From: Andrena cerasifolii | Taxonomy: Eukaryota > Arthropoda > Insecta > Hymenoptera > Andrenidae | DNA length: 64,000 bases | Assembly: GCF_050908995.1 (NCBI RefSeq) | Contig: NC_135131.1 | Coordinates: forward strand, 11,054,001 to 11,118,000 | Direction: 5' to 3' | Shown here: positions 25,422 through 37,500 of the stretch, piece after piece | Layout of the letters: each line of letters starts with the position of its first letter | How positions within the stretch are numbered: the stretch's first letter is position 1 | Position numbers and translations under genes: made by a program | Notes under the pieces: model-generated | What the model was told of the DNA's origin: nothing | What the model saw: the letters and a program-made list of their open reading frames with translations, nothing else | Database searches by the model: none

Positions 25422-28400
25422 TATCATTAACTTTCATAAAATCGAAAGCTTATAGGTACTAGAAAACTTTATTTTTTTAATCAGTTTGTAGCATGAAATA
25501 GGGTATGTTAGTATATACACGGTGTTGTTAAATTATGGGACTGTTAACTGAAAAATTCCGACGTAAAAGGCAGTAAAATCAACCGAGTATCGACGGGGGA
25601 GGATTTGCACCTTATAACTGCGTGCTTCGCGCCAACGGAGTTTAAGGAAATCGCCGTCATGGCTACCGAACCCCATCACCCATTTTCACGCCCGTTACGT
25701 GTCCTTAAATTCCCCAACTTTTTCCTCCGAATCACCCTATACACAGAGAGCCCGGTATCGGAAAAACTTTTAATTGGCGTATACACGGAATGCCAAGAAG
25801 GGGAGGGTGGTGGGTTCAAGCGCCCCCCGCCCGCGCGATATTGGAGGAATTTTTGCCAACTGCTGTGGCCGCTGAATAAATACCGCCTGACGATCGCCAG
25901 AACCATTCGAAGTACGGCAGCGATCGCGTTGACACGCGCGGAGAAAGAAGTTCCCTCGCGGTGCAGCCGTCTTCCCGGGGAAACAACGAAAGTTAAAGTC
26001 GCGGTCCTCGAGTTGCACGAGCGGGAGAAAGTTTCCCAGCGACCGGAATCACGGGGAAACGCTCCGCAGCATCGATACACGCTGGAATATTAAATTCCAG
26101 GGATCAGCTTCCCCGCGGCGGACTCTCGCTGGTACGTGCACGCGGAACATCGAAGAACGTAGGCTTGATCGGGCTGATACTTTCCATTAAATTATCCCCG
26201 ATCGAGCACAGACACTGGGGTTTCGCCGACAGCGTTTTAATAACGGTGCCAGCTAAGTTGATCGATGGCTGCAAACGCTCGAGCACCTTCGTCGCGGCGC
26301 GTTTTACCGAATATTTACCTATCGTCGCGAATCATCGTCGCGAAACTGCGCAACAGTGAACGACGCAAGAGAACTTGCCAGCACTCCGCGCGCTGAGTGT
26401 GTGCCTACCCTGCACAACGAGTTTGGTTTAATGTCGCGGGATGATTTTGTTGAGTCCTCGGAAAATTGGGGGTTGCGGTGAATCACTGGGGTTTGAAACT
26501 GCTGCGCCGTTTTATTTATTGTACTTAATATGCGTGGCATCGAGCAGGGAACGTGTGTGGTCGATTGAACTACTTAGGTAGATAGTACTCGTTAATTAAG
26601 AGACGCGTTTCATTATTTGGTATTAAATGTCGTGGTGTGATATGCGGAAGGAGGGAATATAATTAGTAATTGTGTATAATTAATGTTATGCATGATAATG
26701 CTGTTTGTTTGTTTAACGTAATTGTGTAATGTTACGAAAAGCAATGCTTTCTCCCTCTAGCAAAGTAGAATATGCCTGTCAGGCGCAGACTAGGGACTTT
26801 TGAGGGAGTGAGGGATTCTGTAATGCAAAGGCGCGAGGCGTGTATGGAAATTGAGGTAGTATACTGGGAATACCCTTTGCAAGCAGGAAAATAAGAATAT
26901 GGCAATGTTTTCTGCATCTACACGCTACGAGCCATCGGCAAAAAAAGTAAAAATTTGTTGGTGTATAGAATCGAAAATCGATCCCCACTCTGACGATGTT
27001 AATTTTTTTATCTATTTTTATTCAGTTTTGCAAGTACTATCTATGGTAAAAGCTTCGAAACCTATTTCCGAAGGAACGAAAAATTCCAAAATGTCTATCC
27101 GTAAAATATAAACTAAATTTCAATTTCCATTTTTCGCCATTTTCACTTAGAGTAATATTATTATCTCCAAGAATAAGTGGTTTAAATAGAAGGTGACAAT
27201 TAAATTTCTTAATACTGTAACAGAATATGGAAAATGAATTTTGTTGAAAGCAAGTACATCTTCCAATTTAAATTCCACCAAGCACGTTGCGAAAAGAGGA
27301 AGTAACTTATAATTAACAATCAACGAAGTAATTCCACTATTCCGATCGATCAGTAGAAATTATCTTGAGGCAGGCGTACAGATGTTACGTGGGAAAGATT
27401 AATTGGGACGACACCACAATGTGGCTGCTGACCACCGCTATAGCTGGCACAATACGATATTCAAACAGCCCCAGTTAATTAAGTAGACGCTACTTTCACG
27501 CATGTTTGCGTTACATTTTCATCGATTAAACATGCCGGCGGATTCATTAATTACAATGTCCACTAAATATCAGTGAACGACCATTCGCCCGTTCCTCCGT
27601 GAAATGCAATTGCTGGTAATACGAAATTGTAAAACAAAAATCAATAATATCGTCATTTCTGTTCTACGAAATTTCCATCGACGCCATTTAATCGCGTTCA
27701 CCGTAAATCTCCACATTCGTTACTTTATCATCTGTACCACGACAAAGCTGACTGTTATCAAACTTTTATTTTACTTTACATTTAAAATTATGTAATAATT
27801 TTCCACGAAAATGAAACTTCCAGCGACAAAAATTTATTTTACTCTTCCGACCTGGTTTCTCATGCAGAAACCCTCCACGCAGGGTCGGCCCATTTCGGTG
27901 GTAGTATTATGACAGAACACACTGCACAGATAATTGTCGGAACAATTAAACATGGAATGTTGGAAGAACGACACGTTGAAATGAGAGGATCGTGGAGTAA
28001 TGGGCCCGGTGTGTACTAGGACGCCGTAATGCTGGACGAAGGGCATATAAAAGTACGCTGCACTGCGCCACTATCAGAAGTAATACGATGGCTGGGTGCA
28101 GGAGTAATTAGAGCAGCGGTAAAACGGAAGGAGCAGAAGCCTTTGATCCGTGGCAGGAAACGGAGAATTACTAACGCGAACTTCTCGTCACCCGCTTCTT
28201 CTCATTATACTTTTTCAAATAAAGCCCTCCGATGGATGGCAAACATCCCGCCGGTGTAAATATTCCATGCCGTCGTGGACATCTCTATCACGCCAGTAGT
28301 CGAGGCAGATGATAAAGGAGACGCGAGGCATTCTCCATGAGCGCTCCGCGAAACTCCATGATTAAAATATGTACAGGCCGCCGAGTACCGTCACTAACTT

Positions 28401-31400
28401 TTGCACCAACAACGCAAATTTTGGTAATACTTTGTGACACAATGAAACGGGTATAAAGTCGTGTATGCGCATGTTAGTGTAAAAGTTCGAAGACCTGTGA
28501 ATCTTAGCATTTACCGCTACGGGCGGTAAAGCCCCGAAATACCTTATAAAACATTTGAAGTTCGGGCTTAGACAATATTTTCTGGTACCTACATTTTGGA
28601 TCTTTACCAACCCGTAGTGATAAATGATATACAGGGTTTACCCGCAGTGGTAAACATTCACCAGTCCTCGAATTTTTACAGTAACATATAGAAGTGACTT
28701 GACACTTTTCAGTGATAAAAGTCGATGTTAAGTCGAACGTCACGCAAAGAGCACAAGCTTCACGCCACGAAGTCGTAAACACCCCCGCGCAATATTACCA
28801 TTCAAACAGCCCGCGGGAATCCCCTGCTCGCACTAGCAACCCTCTTCAAAGGAACTTACCCCAAAAGCGAAGAGTTCCATGAAAAATCTTCGTCCTACCT
28901 CTCCGACTCGTTTTATTCCACGGAATCGTCCTCGATTTCCCTCCGCCGCGAATCACGTCGCGCCGATCACCACGGGTGGCCACAAAAACTCGCGAAATCG
29001 ACAGGCGAGGCGGCCAGACGTATTCCATTTCGCCCGGTTCCGCTGGCCCTGCTTTGAGCGGTTTAATTATGCCCGGAGCGAGCCAGAGAACACGCCTTAC
29101 TTTCCACCGAGCCTAGCGTTCCCATTAACGCCTTCATTATCGATTTCCATTCGACGCGGACGGATGACAGCGGGGCAAACGTCGAACACAGGCCTGGCGC
29201 GACGCGCTAAGAGGTGGCGATATCGACGACTCCTTCCGTCCGCGACAATGGGGGGCGGGCGATACACCGTTGCGGGACCGGACAAAACCGTGGGGCGAGT
29301 GGCCGCGAACGAGTCGTCGCGTAATTGCGATACGGACAAAAGGCTAACCAAACGCGTGCACAAAACGTCCAGCGCGCGCGGGGCTCGGGGCGCAGGGTAA
29401 CTTGTTGCGTCGCTTTCGAGGCGAAGACAGCGCGATGACAGCGCGTCGTTTGTTCGTTCATCGAGCTCCCGTGGCGGGACACCTCTCTGGCCGGGGGTTT
29501 GCAGAAAGGAGACGTGGGAAGTCGATTAAAGCTTGATTCCGTTTCGAAGAGTTCTAGCCACCTTGCCTCGTGGCTGTGTATCGAAAGGCCGAGTGGAAAA
29601 GAGCAACGAGGAGGTTCGAGTGAGTCGTAATGAGAATATTTGCGATCAGGCGAGACTTTGGAAAGGGGTTCTTGGGTCTGGATGGTCAGTATGCGAATAG
29701 ATAGCATAGTTGCACTTTCCACTTTATTGGTCAGATAGTTTGGAGTCGGTGTGTCTCATTTAATGCTGATATAGGTAACTGTGGATGATGAGTGTCTTTG
29801 AACTTTTGAGTGTGACATGGGAGACATGGACGTTCGCAAGGAGACATCAAGAAAATATCGCTTATTTATACTAAAAAGGTGAATATTTTTAAATGTTTAA
29901 TTAAATTGGCGCTACGAAAGGGGTTCAAACAAGCAACCTATTGTTGCCTGTTAACTGGGTTTCTCAAAGTCCCCCCCCCCCCACCCCTGGAAAGAAAAGC
30001 AAAAACACACTGACCCATATTGACAAAAATTAATTTTTCCTATTTTAAATGATTAGTAAAGACTATTCGAATACATCATTGTTGCTAACACAATTTCGCC
30101 AAAAATGTGGGTAAGTCGTGCTGAATGGCTACGTGGGTATCTACGAGGGGAGTTGTAGGTGTATCTACTTTTTCATATGGTCCACAATTCGTAGCTTCTG
30201 TGAAATTATGAGTTTCGTATAGGAGATTGTACTTTTTATGCAACCTGCAGCAGAAGTGATAAAGGAGAAAAAGTGTACATGGAAGATGAAAACTGGAGAA
30301 CAATGTTCAAAGCTGGAACGATCCCTATGGCTCGATATATCCATGTGAAAGTTAAGTGAAAGTGCCTACCTATTGATATATCTTTGGAATAAAATACAGG
30401 TTCGAGGGAGACATTACTCATAAGATGGCCCGATACATGGTACCGATGTAAGCTCGCAAATATTACCCGCAATACCAATAAATCTTGAATGGAGCATCGA
30501 TTGCGTTTGTGAGCCAGCCAATGGGAATGCACGAACCTTAAAACCCATTACTCGTTTTACGTGTCGGGTTCAGCTAGCCGCGCTTCCCTCGGATAAATCA
30601 GTCACGTCTGATTTGTCAATTCTCGGCTCAGCCATTCGATCACCAGAGAACCGTATTTGTTATCGAAATGGCAATGGGGAGCCAGTGGAAGCTAGAACAT
30701 CATCAGGTTTCTAATACAGTATGGAATAACTAACTTGTAGGCTATTAATTACTAATAAACAAGCTAAAATATTTCTTTCTTATCTCGTTATTCACGTACA
30801 CATCTAAATAGAGATTTTTCAAGCAAACGAACTGAGTTTTTTAAGTAACAACCTGATCTCTAAACACTACAACAAAAACAAATAGGCTTCGAACTTCTGC
30901 AAGCTTCCATCCCACCATCGATTGAAAAGAAGCTTCAAAAAAGTTCCCTGGTTTCAGAAGGAAACGAACACGGAGCAAAGCTCGATACAACGAAGTTACT
31001 TTCGTAAGCAGGAAATTGTATTTCTGAGCCGCCAATGAAGCACCCAGCATGAATAATTAAATTCTCTTTGAAAGAAGCCGTTTTAGCTAGCACTGAGAAA
31101 TGATTCTGAGATTACTACCCGTTTAACAATCCATAGCTTCCGTTTCGATAATTCTGTCCACGACCTGTTCACGAAAGATTGAGTCCCCGACTTTGTGGAA
31201 TTAACCGAGTCAGATAGTATAAGAGAATTCTGTCGCGGTGCTTTCCCCCTCGAACACGTTGTAAAGAACGAATAAACCCTGCGGCGGCGAGCCCCGCCGA
31301 ATCGACTCATGCCCAGCATACGTTCGCTTTATTTCAGCCTTTGTCCGGGAAATTGGTCCCCGTTACCGCTCGGAATTAAACTTCGTATTTAAACAGCTTA

Positions 31401-31798
31401 GTCGTGGAATAAATTTGCGTTTCGTGGGCGGAGAAATTCTTCGCAGCGACAATTCTCTGTGGCATGCGATTGGAACGAAATCAAGAACGGAATTACTTAT
31501 ACAAGCGACGGGATTGCAACGCTACCCTTATCTTTGGCTTGAATGCGTTAAGAATTTAAATCGCTTAATTTCAGCCAACCCTACACGTGTACGTTTTTTA
31601 TATGTATATATTAAGTTGGTGAGTAGACACTGATGAGTTTTCTATGAAAAGTACTCCGTCATCTTTTATTACTTGCTTTTAAACTGTATTTGTTTTTTAG
31701 TAAACCTATTTTACTTGTTTACTTTTCCTATGAGACTGAGTTTCTATTAAAAATTCCAAACTTCCTGTTAGCGTAATAACAGAGAGTAAATATTAATA
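25422..31798. other. No gene seen
   Basis: Two G+C/CpG-rich islands (25780-26340 and 28880-29500) open overlapping Arg/Pro-rich frames on both strands (for example 28879-29400 and 29207-29722 minus). These are typical composition artefacts. The rest is A+T-rich. Confidence 0.45.
29971..29982. repeat. Poly-C tract (12)
   Basis: Twelve C followed by ACCCC on the plus strand. Confidence 0.9.
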
Positions 31799-32155
31799 TT
31801 AACCCTCCGTGCTCACTCCTTTTTATAATCACAAATTATTCACATGGAGCCCACTGCACCCCAGCGTCATTTTTAACTTACCATTTTCGTATTTTTCAAG
31901 TTTTTAACTTTTCAGTGAGAATTGCACACTCGTAATACTCGTGCAATCATGCTCTAATAGTATTTTTCTAGAAATGTAAATTTTGATGCGATGCAATTTG
32001 TAATAGTTGAAAAAATAGTTGCGGAAGAGGCGATTTTTTTTAAAATCAGCAAATTTTTAAATTTTAATATAAAGGTAAAAAAATTTACGGAAATATTGGC
32101 AAAGGAAAAAAAATGCCTGGGATGCGATACACTCCGTGTGACTACGAAGGCTTAA
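31799..32155 (-). mobile_element. piggyBac-type MITE, copy 2 (inverted)
   Basis: A 357-bp element in the opposite orientation to copy 1. It starts TTAACCCTCCGTGCTCACTC; its other end, reverse complemented, is TTAAGCCTTCGTAGTCACAC. The interior shares the CAGCGTCATTTTTAACTTA, GCAATCATGCTCTAATAG and TTTTTCTAGAAATG blocks with the reverse complement of copy 1. It is flanked by TTAA and has no open frame. Confidence 0.85.
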
Positions 32156-33599
32156 AAGTTATATTATTTTTCGGTGAATGCTCCGATATTACACCCTCGA
32201 AAAGTTCAATTTGTCAGCTATAGCACACAGTGCGACCATAACTTTTCATCCCGATATTATTGGTGGCGTTGCTTTACGACGATGCTTTCCCGTATCTTCC
32301 GTTTCGATAGCCGAGAACCATGTTCCATCCGGGGAACAAGTGTCTCGTTAACGCTGAATTATTTCCAACGAGATGGTGCCGCAACATATATTTTGCAGCG
32401 GAGAAACGGACGGCGCCCGACACAATGCTCGATTTATAGCCCGTTTTCCTTTTTTGTTACCTGACCAATTGAAAAAAAATAAGGGTGAAAGGTGGGAGAA
32501 CAAGGCGTGGATTTGTTTCAGGTGGCAAGGAGAGGGATGCCTGTGGGAGGACGGGTGGCTGGCAAGGTCGGCATTTACAGCTCCCATTATAATGGTAATG
32601 TAAACAGGAATATTATTATTTTAACGTGGAAGGGAAGGCAGGGCTGCCTGCTCGCCCGTGCGCCCTTGGAATTCATTAAGTAGCACACGTAGGATATAGG
32701 ATACCAATAGACAGCGATGTCAGTAGCTCGGACAGGAGGAAGGGCTTTGTTATGCAAATGCACGTGAAACGGCGAAACAATTGCGTCGGATTAGAAGCAA
32801 GTTTCTGGGCAGCTTCGTGACACTTCGAATCGGACGATAGAAACTTTGGATCGGTCCGAATATTACTAGAATTTCCAAAGTTTTCGAATCTCCAAGAGGG
32901 ATCTCGAAAGTTTTGATGAGACTTGGAGGAGTTGGGTCTTAGGAATCTTGGGGTCTTTTGTTTCTCATTCGACGCGCGATGAGTTGATAATGAAAGGTTT
33001 AAGAGAATTGATAGAACAGTTCTTCGTTTCGATTCGAACTGCCTTTTGGAGTAATACACAGATTTAGGTGGAACGTTGCGTATAGAGGGTATTATGTTGG
33101 TAATTGCAACATTTGGTTTCCGCCAGGTTAATGGGGTGCTCTTGGAGTAAAGTTTCAGTCAACTTAAATGGGATACCCAGTATGTGCAAGTGTGCAGCCG
33201 AGCATTAAAGAATAAGTTTGAAAAAATTCTCGGCTTTACTGGGTACTGGTGCACTTTATCCTTTGCTTCGCCGTTCCTCTGCCATTCTGCGTGTAGCCCG
33301 TAGAATAGGACCGTGTTAATTAATTACAAACTTCCACAAAGCGCTCTAATGAAACTGATGGTAGGCAGGAAGAAAAAAAGGGGTCTGAACGTAATGTAGT
33401 GTGACGTTTGAAAATGAGAAAGTACCAAGGAAACGCGCTCCAGCGAAAAATTACGAAACTTACGGAGTAAGATAATTATTAGGGCAATGAACATTTTTAA
33501 CTATTAGGTAGCCACGCTAATCTAAAAAGAGGGAAGTCGGCGGCCAGTTCCTTTCTTATCGCAAATTGTCAAGAAAGATAATCAAAATGGAAATTTTAA
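32156..33599. other. No gene seen
   Basis: Only short frames (longest 32676-33059 minus, no domain). This lies immediately upstream of the degenerate repeat and may be intron of the plus-strand membrane-protein gene. Confidence 0.4.
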
Positions 33600-34200
33600 T
33601 TAAAGTCAGTCAGATCTACAGTTTGCGATCTGGGGTTAAATCGATACCACAACCAAAGAGGAACCATGCAAGTTTTTTCTTCAGAAATTCCAAGGAAAGC
33701 CAAGATAGCGATCTAACGCGTTGGAATCCCAATTAGATCTACACTTTGCATTCTGGAGTCAAATTGGTACCATAGGCGAGGCAAACCCCGACACCTTTAG
33801 CTAGCAGTGTTAGCCCAGAGACCGAAAAGAACTCTGAAAATTCCTTCTTCCCCACAAATTGCAAAGAAATTCAAATATAAATGTCCAACGCGTCGTAATC
33901 CTAAATAGATATATGTAGGTACAGTTTGCATTCTACAGTTAAATCAATACCACCACTAAAACGGAACATTCCTCAACAATCCTCCAAGTTCCTCCCCCTC
34001 ACAAATTGCAAGGAAACCCCCAAAATAGCTCTGCAAAACGTTGGAATCCGAATTACATCTACATTTCGCATTCTAGGGTCAAATTAATACTATGAAGAAA
34101 GAAAACCTCAAAACCCATCAGCCCAAATACACGAAGTCCCAAAGATAGTGAAAATTCCAATGAAGCCTACACTTTGCATTCCCCAATTGAAATCGATCTC
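33600..34200. repeat. Degenerate tandem repeat upstream of the membrane-protein exon
   Basis: Five diverged copies of a block ATCTACACTTTGCATTCT followed by GGGGTCAAATNGATACCA, starting near 33614, 33737, 33919, 34057 and 34167. They are spaced 110-182 bp apart, with companion CACAAATTGCAAGGAAA and CGTTGGAATCC boxes between them. Non-coding, and it ends about 100 bp before the exon acceptor. Confidence 0.7.
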
Positions 34201-34323
34201 AAAACCCAAAAAATCTCCAACACCCTTATCTACCCCTACAACTTCCTGCTCTCTCCCCGCTTCCTAGATGGCATACCCAGCAAGCAAGGTGGCGATTACG
34301 AGATAAATCCAGCATGCTTTCAG

Positions 34324-34469
34324 GGAAAGGCTACAGTGGTATAAACGAGGAGATCATTTGGATCAGTATCGGCATGGGGATCACGATCGCCGTATTGATC
34401 ACCATCGCCCTCTGCTACATCGCCCGCGAGAAGTGCCGGAAGCGTCACGAGGGCTACTACGCCTCCTGA
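34324..34469 (+). CDS. Last exon of an unidentified single-pass membrane protein
   Basis: The acceptor atgctttcag precedes a GG-phased exon encoding KGYSGINEE, a hydrophobic helix of about 21 residues (IIWISIGMGI..IALCYIA) and a short basic cytoplasmic tail REKCRKRHEGYYAS, ending at TGA 34467-34469. Counted by hand, 39 of 46 codons from 34329 end in G or C in an A+T-rich neighbourhood, which supports coding. The charge pattern (acidic before, basic after the helix) fits a type I protein with outside N-terminus. Upstream exons were not found. I do not recognise the family. The same frame continues beyond the stop. Confidence 0.7.
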
Positions 34470-34586
34470 CGCACCCTGCCCCCGCCCTCCTGGGCGTCCT
34501 GGTCCTTCTCGCCCACGACGCCCGGCGTCTTCTTCAGCCCGACCACATCCAGGGGCAAGCCGAGGGCCTACTACATCACCGTCTAA
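34470..34586 (+). CDS. Putative stop-codon readthrough extension of the membrane-protein exon
   Basis: Directly after the TGA the same frame stays open for 38 codons to TAA at 34584-34586. Hand counts of G/C by codon position are 15/38, 28/38 and 37/38 for positions 1, 2 and 3, a strong coding-like periodicity. The peptide is Pro/Ser/Thr/Trp-rich and ends KPRAYYITV, whose I-x-V end could bind a class II PDZ domain. The stop context is TGA-C, known to be leaky in insects. Rival: alternative splicing into gtcttcttcag|CCCGACC at 34538 would use only the final 16 codons. Confidence 0.5.
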   Translation, partial: RTLPPPSWASWSFSPTTPGVFFSPTTSRGKPRAYYITV

Positions 34587-37500
34587 CGCTCAAATCCCTT
34601 TACCCCGGTGACTAATGACTGGGTTTCAGCTCGAGCGACCTGACGTTTCACGGGCGGGACGAAAAATCGACCGACCTCGATCCTCTCGTCCTCACCTTCC
34701 CCGGCGAAGCTCGAACGAGGTAGGGAAAAAAAAAGGATGCTTCTCTTGCGTTCGACCTCTAACCGACGGAACGAGCTATCCTGTTCGAGTCGAGGCTGGG
34801 GGATCGTCTACGGAGGCACGGTTGATTTATCGTCGGTTGTAAATATTTAAGGGGGAACGCGAGGGTACCAGCGAATCCACCGCGGATAATGGAGACCGAG
34901 GATGGAGCTACATGCTTGTTTATGAAATTGTTGTTTTTCGCGGGCAGGGTTGCTTGCTGACGCAGGTGGATGTCGGAGCTGGGAACTCGCCTGACGGTAT
35001 TGGCTTAAACATTGCTCTACTTTTTGACGGAGCCTGAAGGAGAGTTACGCTGTTTCCATTCGGGAAATGATTTAAGAGGGGATGGCTCGGTATCTGGGGT
35101 AATGGATTAATGGAGGAAGCAGTTAGAAGTACTTGGGTTCGAGTGGAGATTATTTCCTGTCGAGTGGGGATAATTTTCTTTCATTGGAGCCCAGTGATTG
35201 GGACGGTAGATTTAATGCTTATTGAATTTCGAATATCCAAGGGAATTATATTCGCCATTATTTTATACTTCCTGCTGCTTCAAGAAGATGAGTGGATTCA
35301 TTGGGCCTTGAAAAAAAAATCGAGGAATTAATTATAAATGATTTTAAGTATTTCAGTTCGAAGCAGAGCTCGCCCAGCTCCGATGTCACTCGTTTGGTAC
35401 AATCAATTCGCGCGCGACTACGTTTGTCTCCGCAACATTGTGGGAGAATTCAGGTGTTTTCTCCTTCTGAACAGAAAAATCGGTGTATCTTTTTGATACA
35501 TCGGTTAAGGAATCGTCTGAAAATCGAGAAACCGTGAAACTGAGATTCGGTTAATGAAAATCCCACTGTACGAGGAAAGTTCGTCAAATTGTATCGAAGA
35601 TGACTACTTAGGCACGGGAAACGACATTTCGCTCGATCGAACGAGCTCCTCATCTACCTGTTACGCACATCGAGGAAAAGTAATATATCGAAAAAGAGTA
35701 AGGGACTCTTTATACAGAAGTTATACTGCGAATGGAAATCAGTTACGTGGGGTGCTTCTAAACTACTGCCAGAAGATTTTCACAGAAATTCTATTACTTT
35801 TATAACATCCTACAGAAACTACACTCCATTACAATTACTTTACATGCCTCTTCACAGAGATATAAAAGTTTCAACAGTAATTTCTGCCAAATGTTCCTAC
35901 TTTTTGAGAAAAATATATAGTTACTAGTGTGCAAGAAACTTATAACATAAAGGAACTCTACATATACAATGGCTGCCATCTTAAATAGCTTCCACAAGGT
36001 GCTTCCAATAAACCCCTAAATTCCCTCGACACTTCCTCCGCCAAATAAATAATTTTCCTCTCCCATCTTTCACATGGAAGCATATACCAGTCTTCTGACA
36101 CCTTTGAAACGCCCCATATAACTGAATCCACCCAGCCCCAGAGAAGGCGAGCGTAGAAGTACTCTTTTAACAAATTTTGTAAGTATCCTCTCGCTCATTT
36201 AATAATATCTAGAATCGAGTCCCTGGGAGTGGCGTTAGTGCAAGTGTACTTTATCTCGCCATCGAGAGCTTAATCCTCGAATGGCACCACTCGACTTTTA
36301 ACAAACAGAAACGTGGAGGCAACTCTACTTTCTAACCCACAGTCCACACACTCCGCCATTGCCATTCCTAGGAACTGCAATATCGTAGCGAAGTAACTAC
36401 CTATTAAGATGTCTAGCGGCGAAGAATGCGCATTGTCTAAATTTCTACCGAGCTACTTTGAACGGCGGGGAGCTGCATAAATGTGATTCCAAATGAATTA
36501 CAGATGTCTATACGCAGTTGATCTCCAACCCCCCCGAACGCAGTAGCGTCGACTTTTAAACAAAGTTTCTGGCAAGCGACACGACAGTCGGATTTACGAG
36601 CGAGCTTCTCTGCCAAGCAGCGATTTTCTCTCCAGCTCGTTCGCTTCTGGAGCTTTCGCCACAGAACTCCGCCCCTGTCTCGCTCGGCTGGTCAATTTTA
36701 CCATACGTCGACGACTGCGGGTCGCTCATTCGAGACACACGAATGTCAATTCGCTCGGGATCGTTAAGCTCCAAAAGCGAAGTGGATCTGCTCTTTCACT
36801 CTCTCTCTTTACTGTAACACCTGTATCTGTCCTGCGACTGTTCTCCTTCTCAAAGGATCTCGCCGATGACCGATACGATCCACCCTTTCGGCGATATAGA
36901 CGCAGGTACCTCAGTCTCCGCGGGGACCGCCTATGGGCGTTCAAGGTGTATGGTTAACAAAGGCGAGTGTAAGCTTTCCGCACGGGATGTGTGCTTAAAG
37001 TTTCTTGAGGGTATTGAAAGAATTTAGTGTGTACTGTTTCTATCGTCGAGAATGAAAGATGATACATGGCAACTATCCAATTTTAAAGTGCAACTCTGAT
37101 TGTGAGAAGTAACGGCGAGAGCAGGGAAAAGTGAACAATTCGAATTGTGATCGATCATCGGTGGCTTCGAACGATACTTTCGGTAACTGTCTGGCGCGTG
37201 ACGTTCGAGTGACTACCTGCGATTCTAAGTAGTTTTAGGCGAAATTTTTCAACAGTTTCGCACGTCGTTGACCGCAAAAAAAAAATTTGAAACATACACG
37301 GTTGAAACCTCGTATTTTGGGAACACAGAGAAACGACGCCAACGAATTCCAATCTCGGGCAGCCGAGATATTTCTAAAATAGTATCGGTAATATCAGCGG
37401 AGGTACTAATAATAGCGACATACACACGGTAACAGTAGCATCTTGGGATGCACCAGGATATTACCTTCCTAACGAGACTTTATAGTTGGGACAAAGTAAA

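Noticed and set aside
25605..26093. 162-codon frame with a minus-strand shadow
   Set aside because: Higher G+C patch, no recognisable motif, both strands open.
28879..29722. Arg-rich frames of 171-173 codons on both strands
   Set aside because: CpG-rich DNA has few stop codons; no domain, no consistent coding strand.
34467..34469. TGA as a selenocysteine codon
   Set aside because: No SECIS-like structure was recognised, the position is in a membrane-protein tail rather than a redox site, and many insects have lost selenoproteins; readthrough or splicing is simpler.
34358..34615. 85-codon His/Arg-rich frame starting MDQYRHGDHD
   Set aside because: A shadow of the transmembrane frame in a different register.
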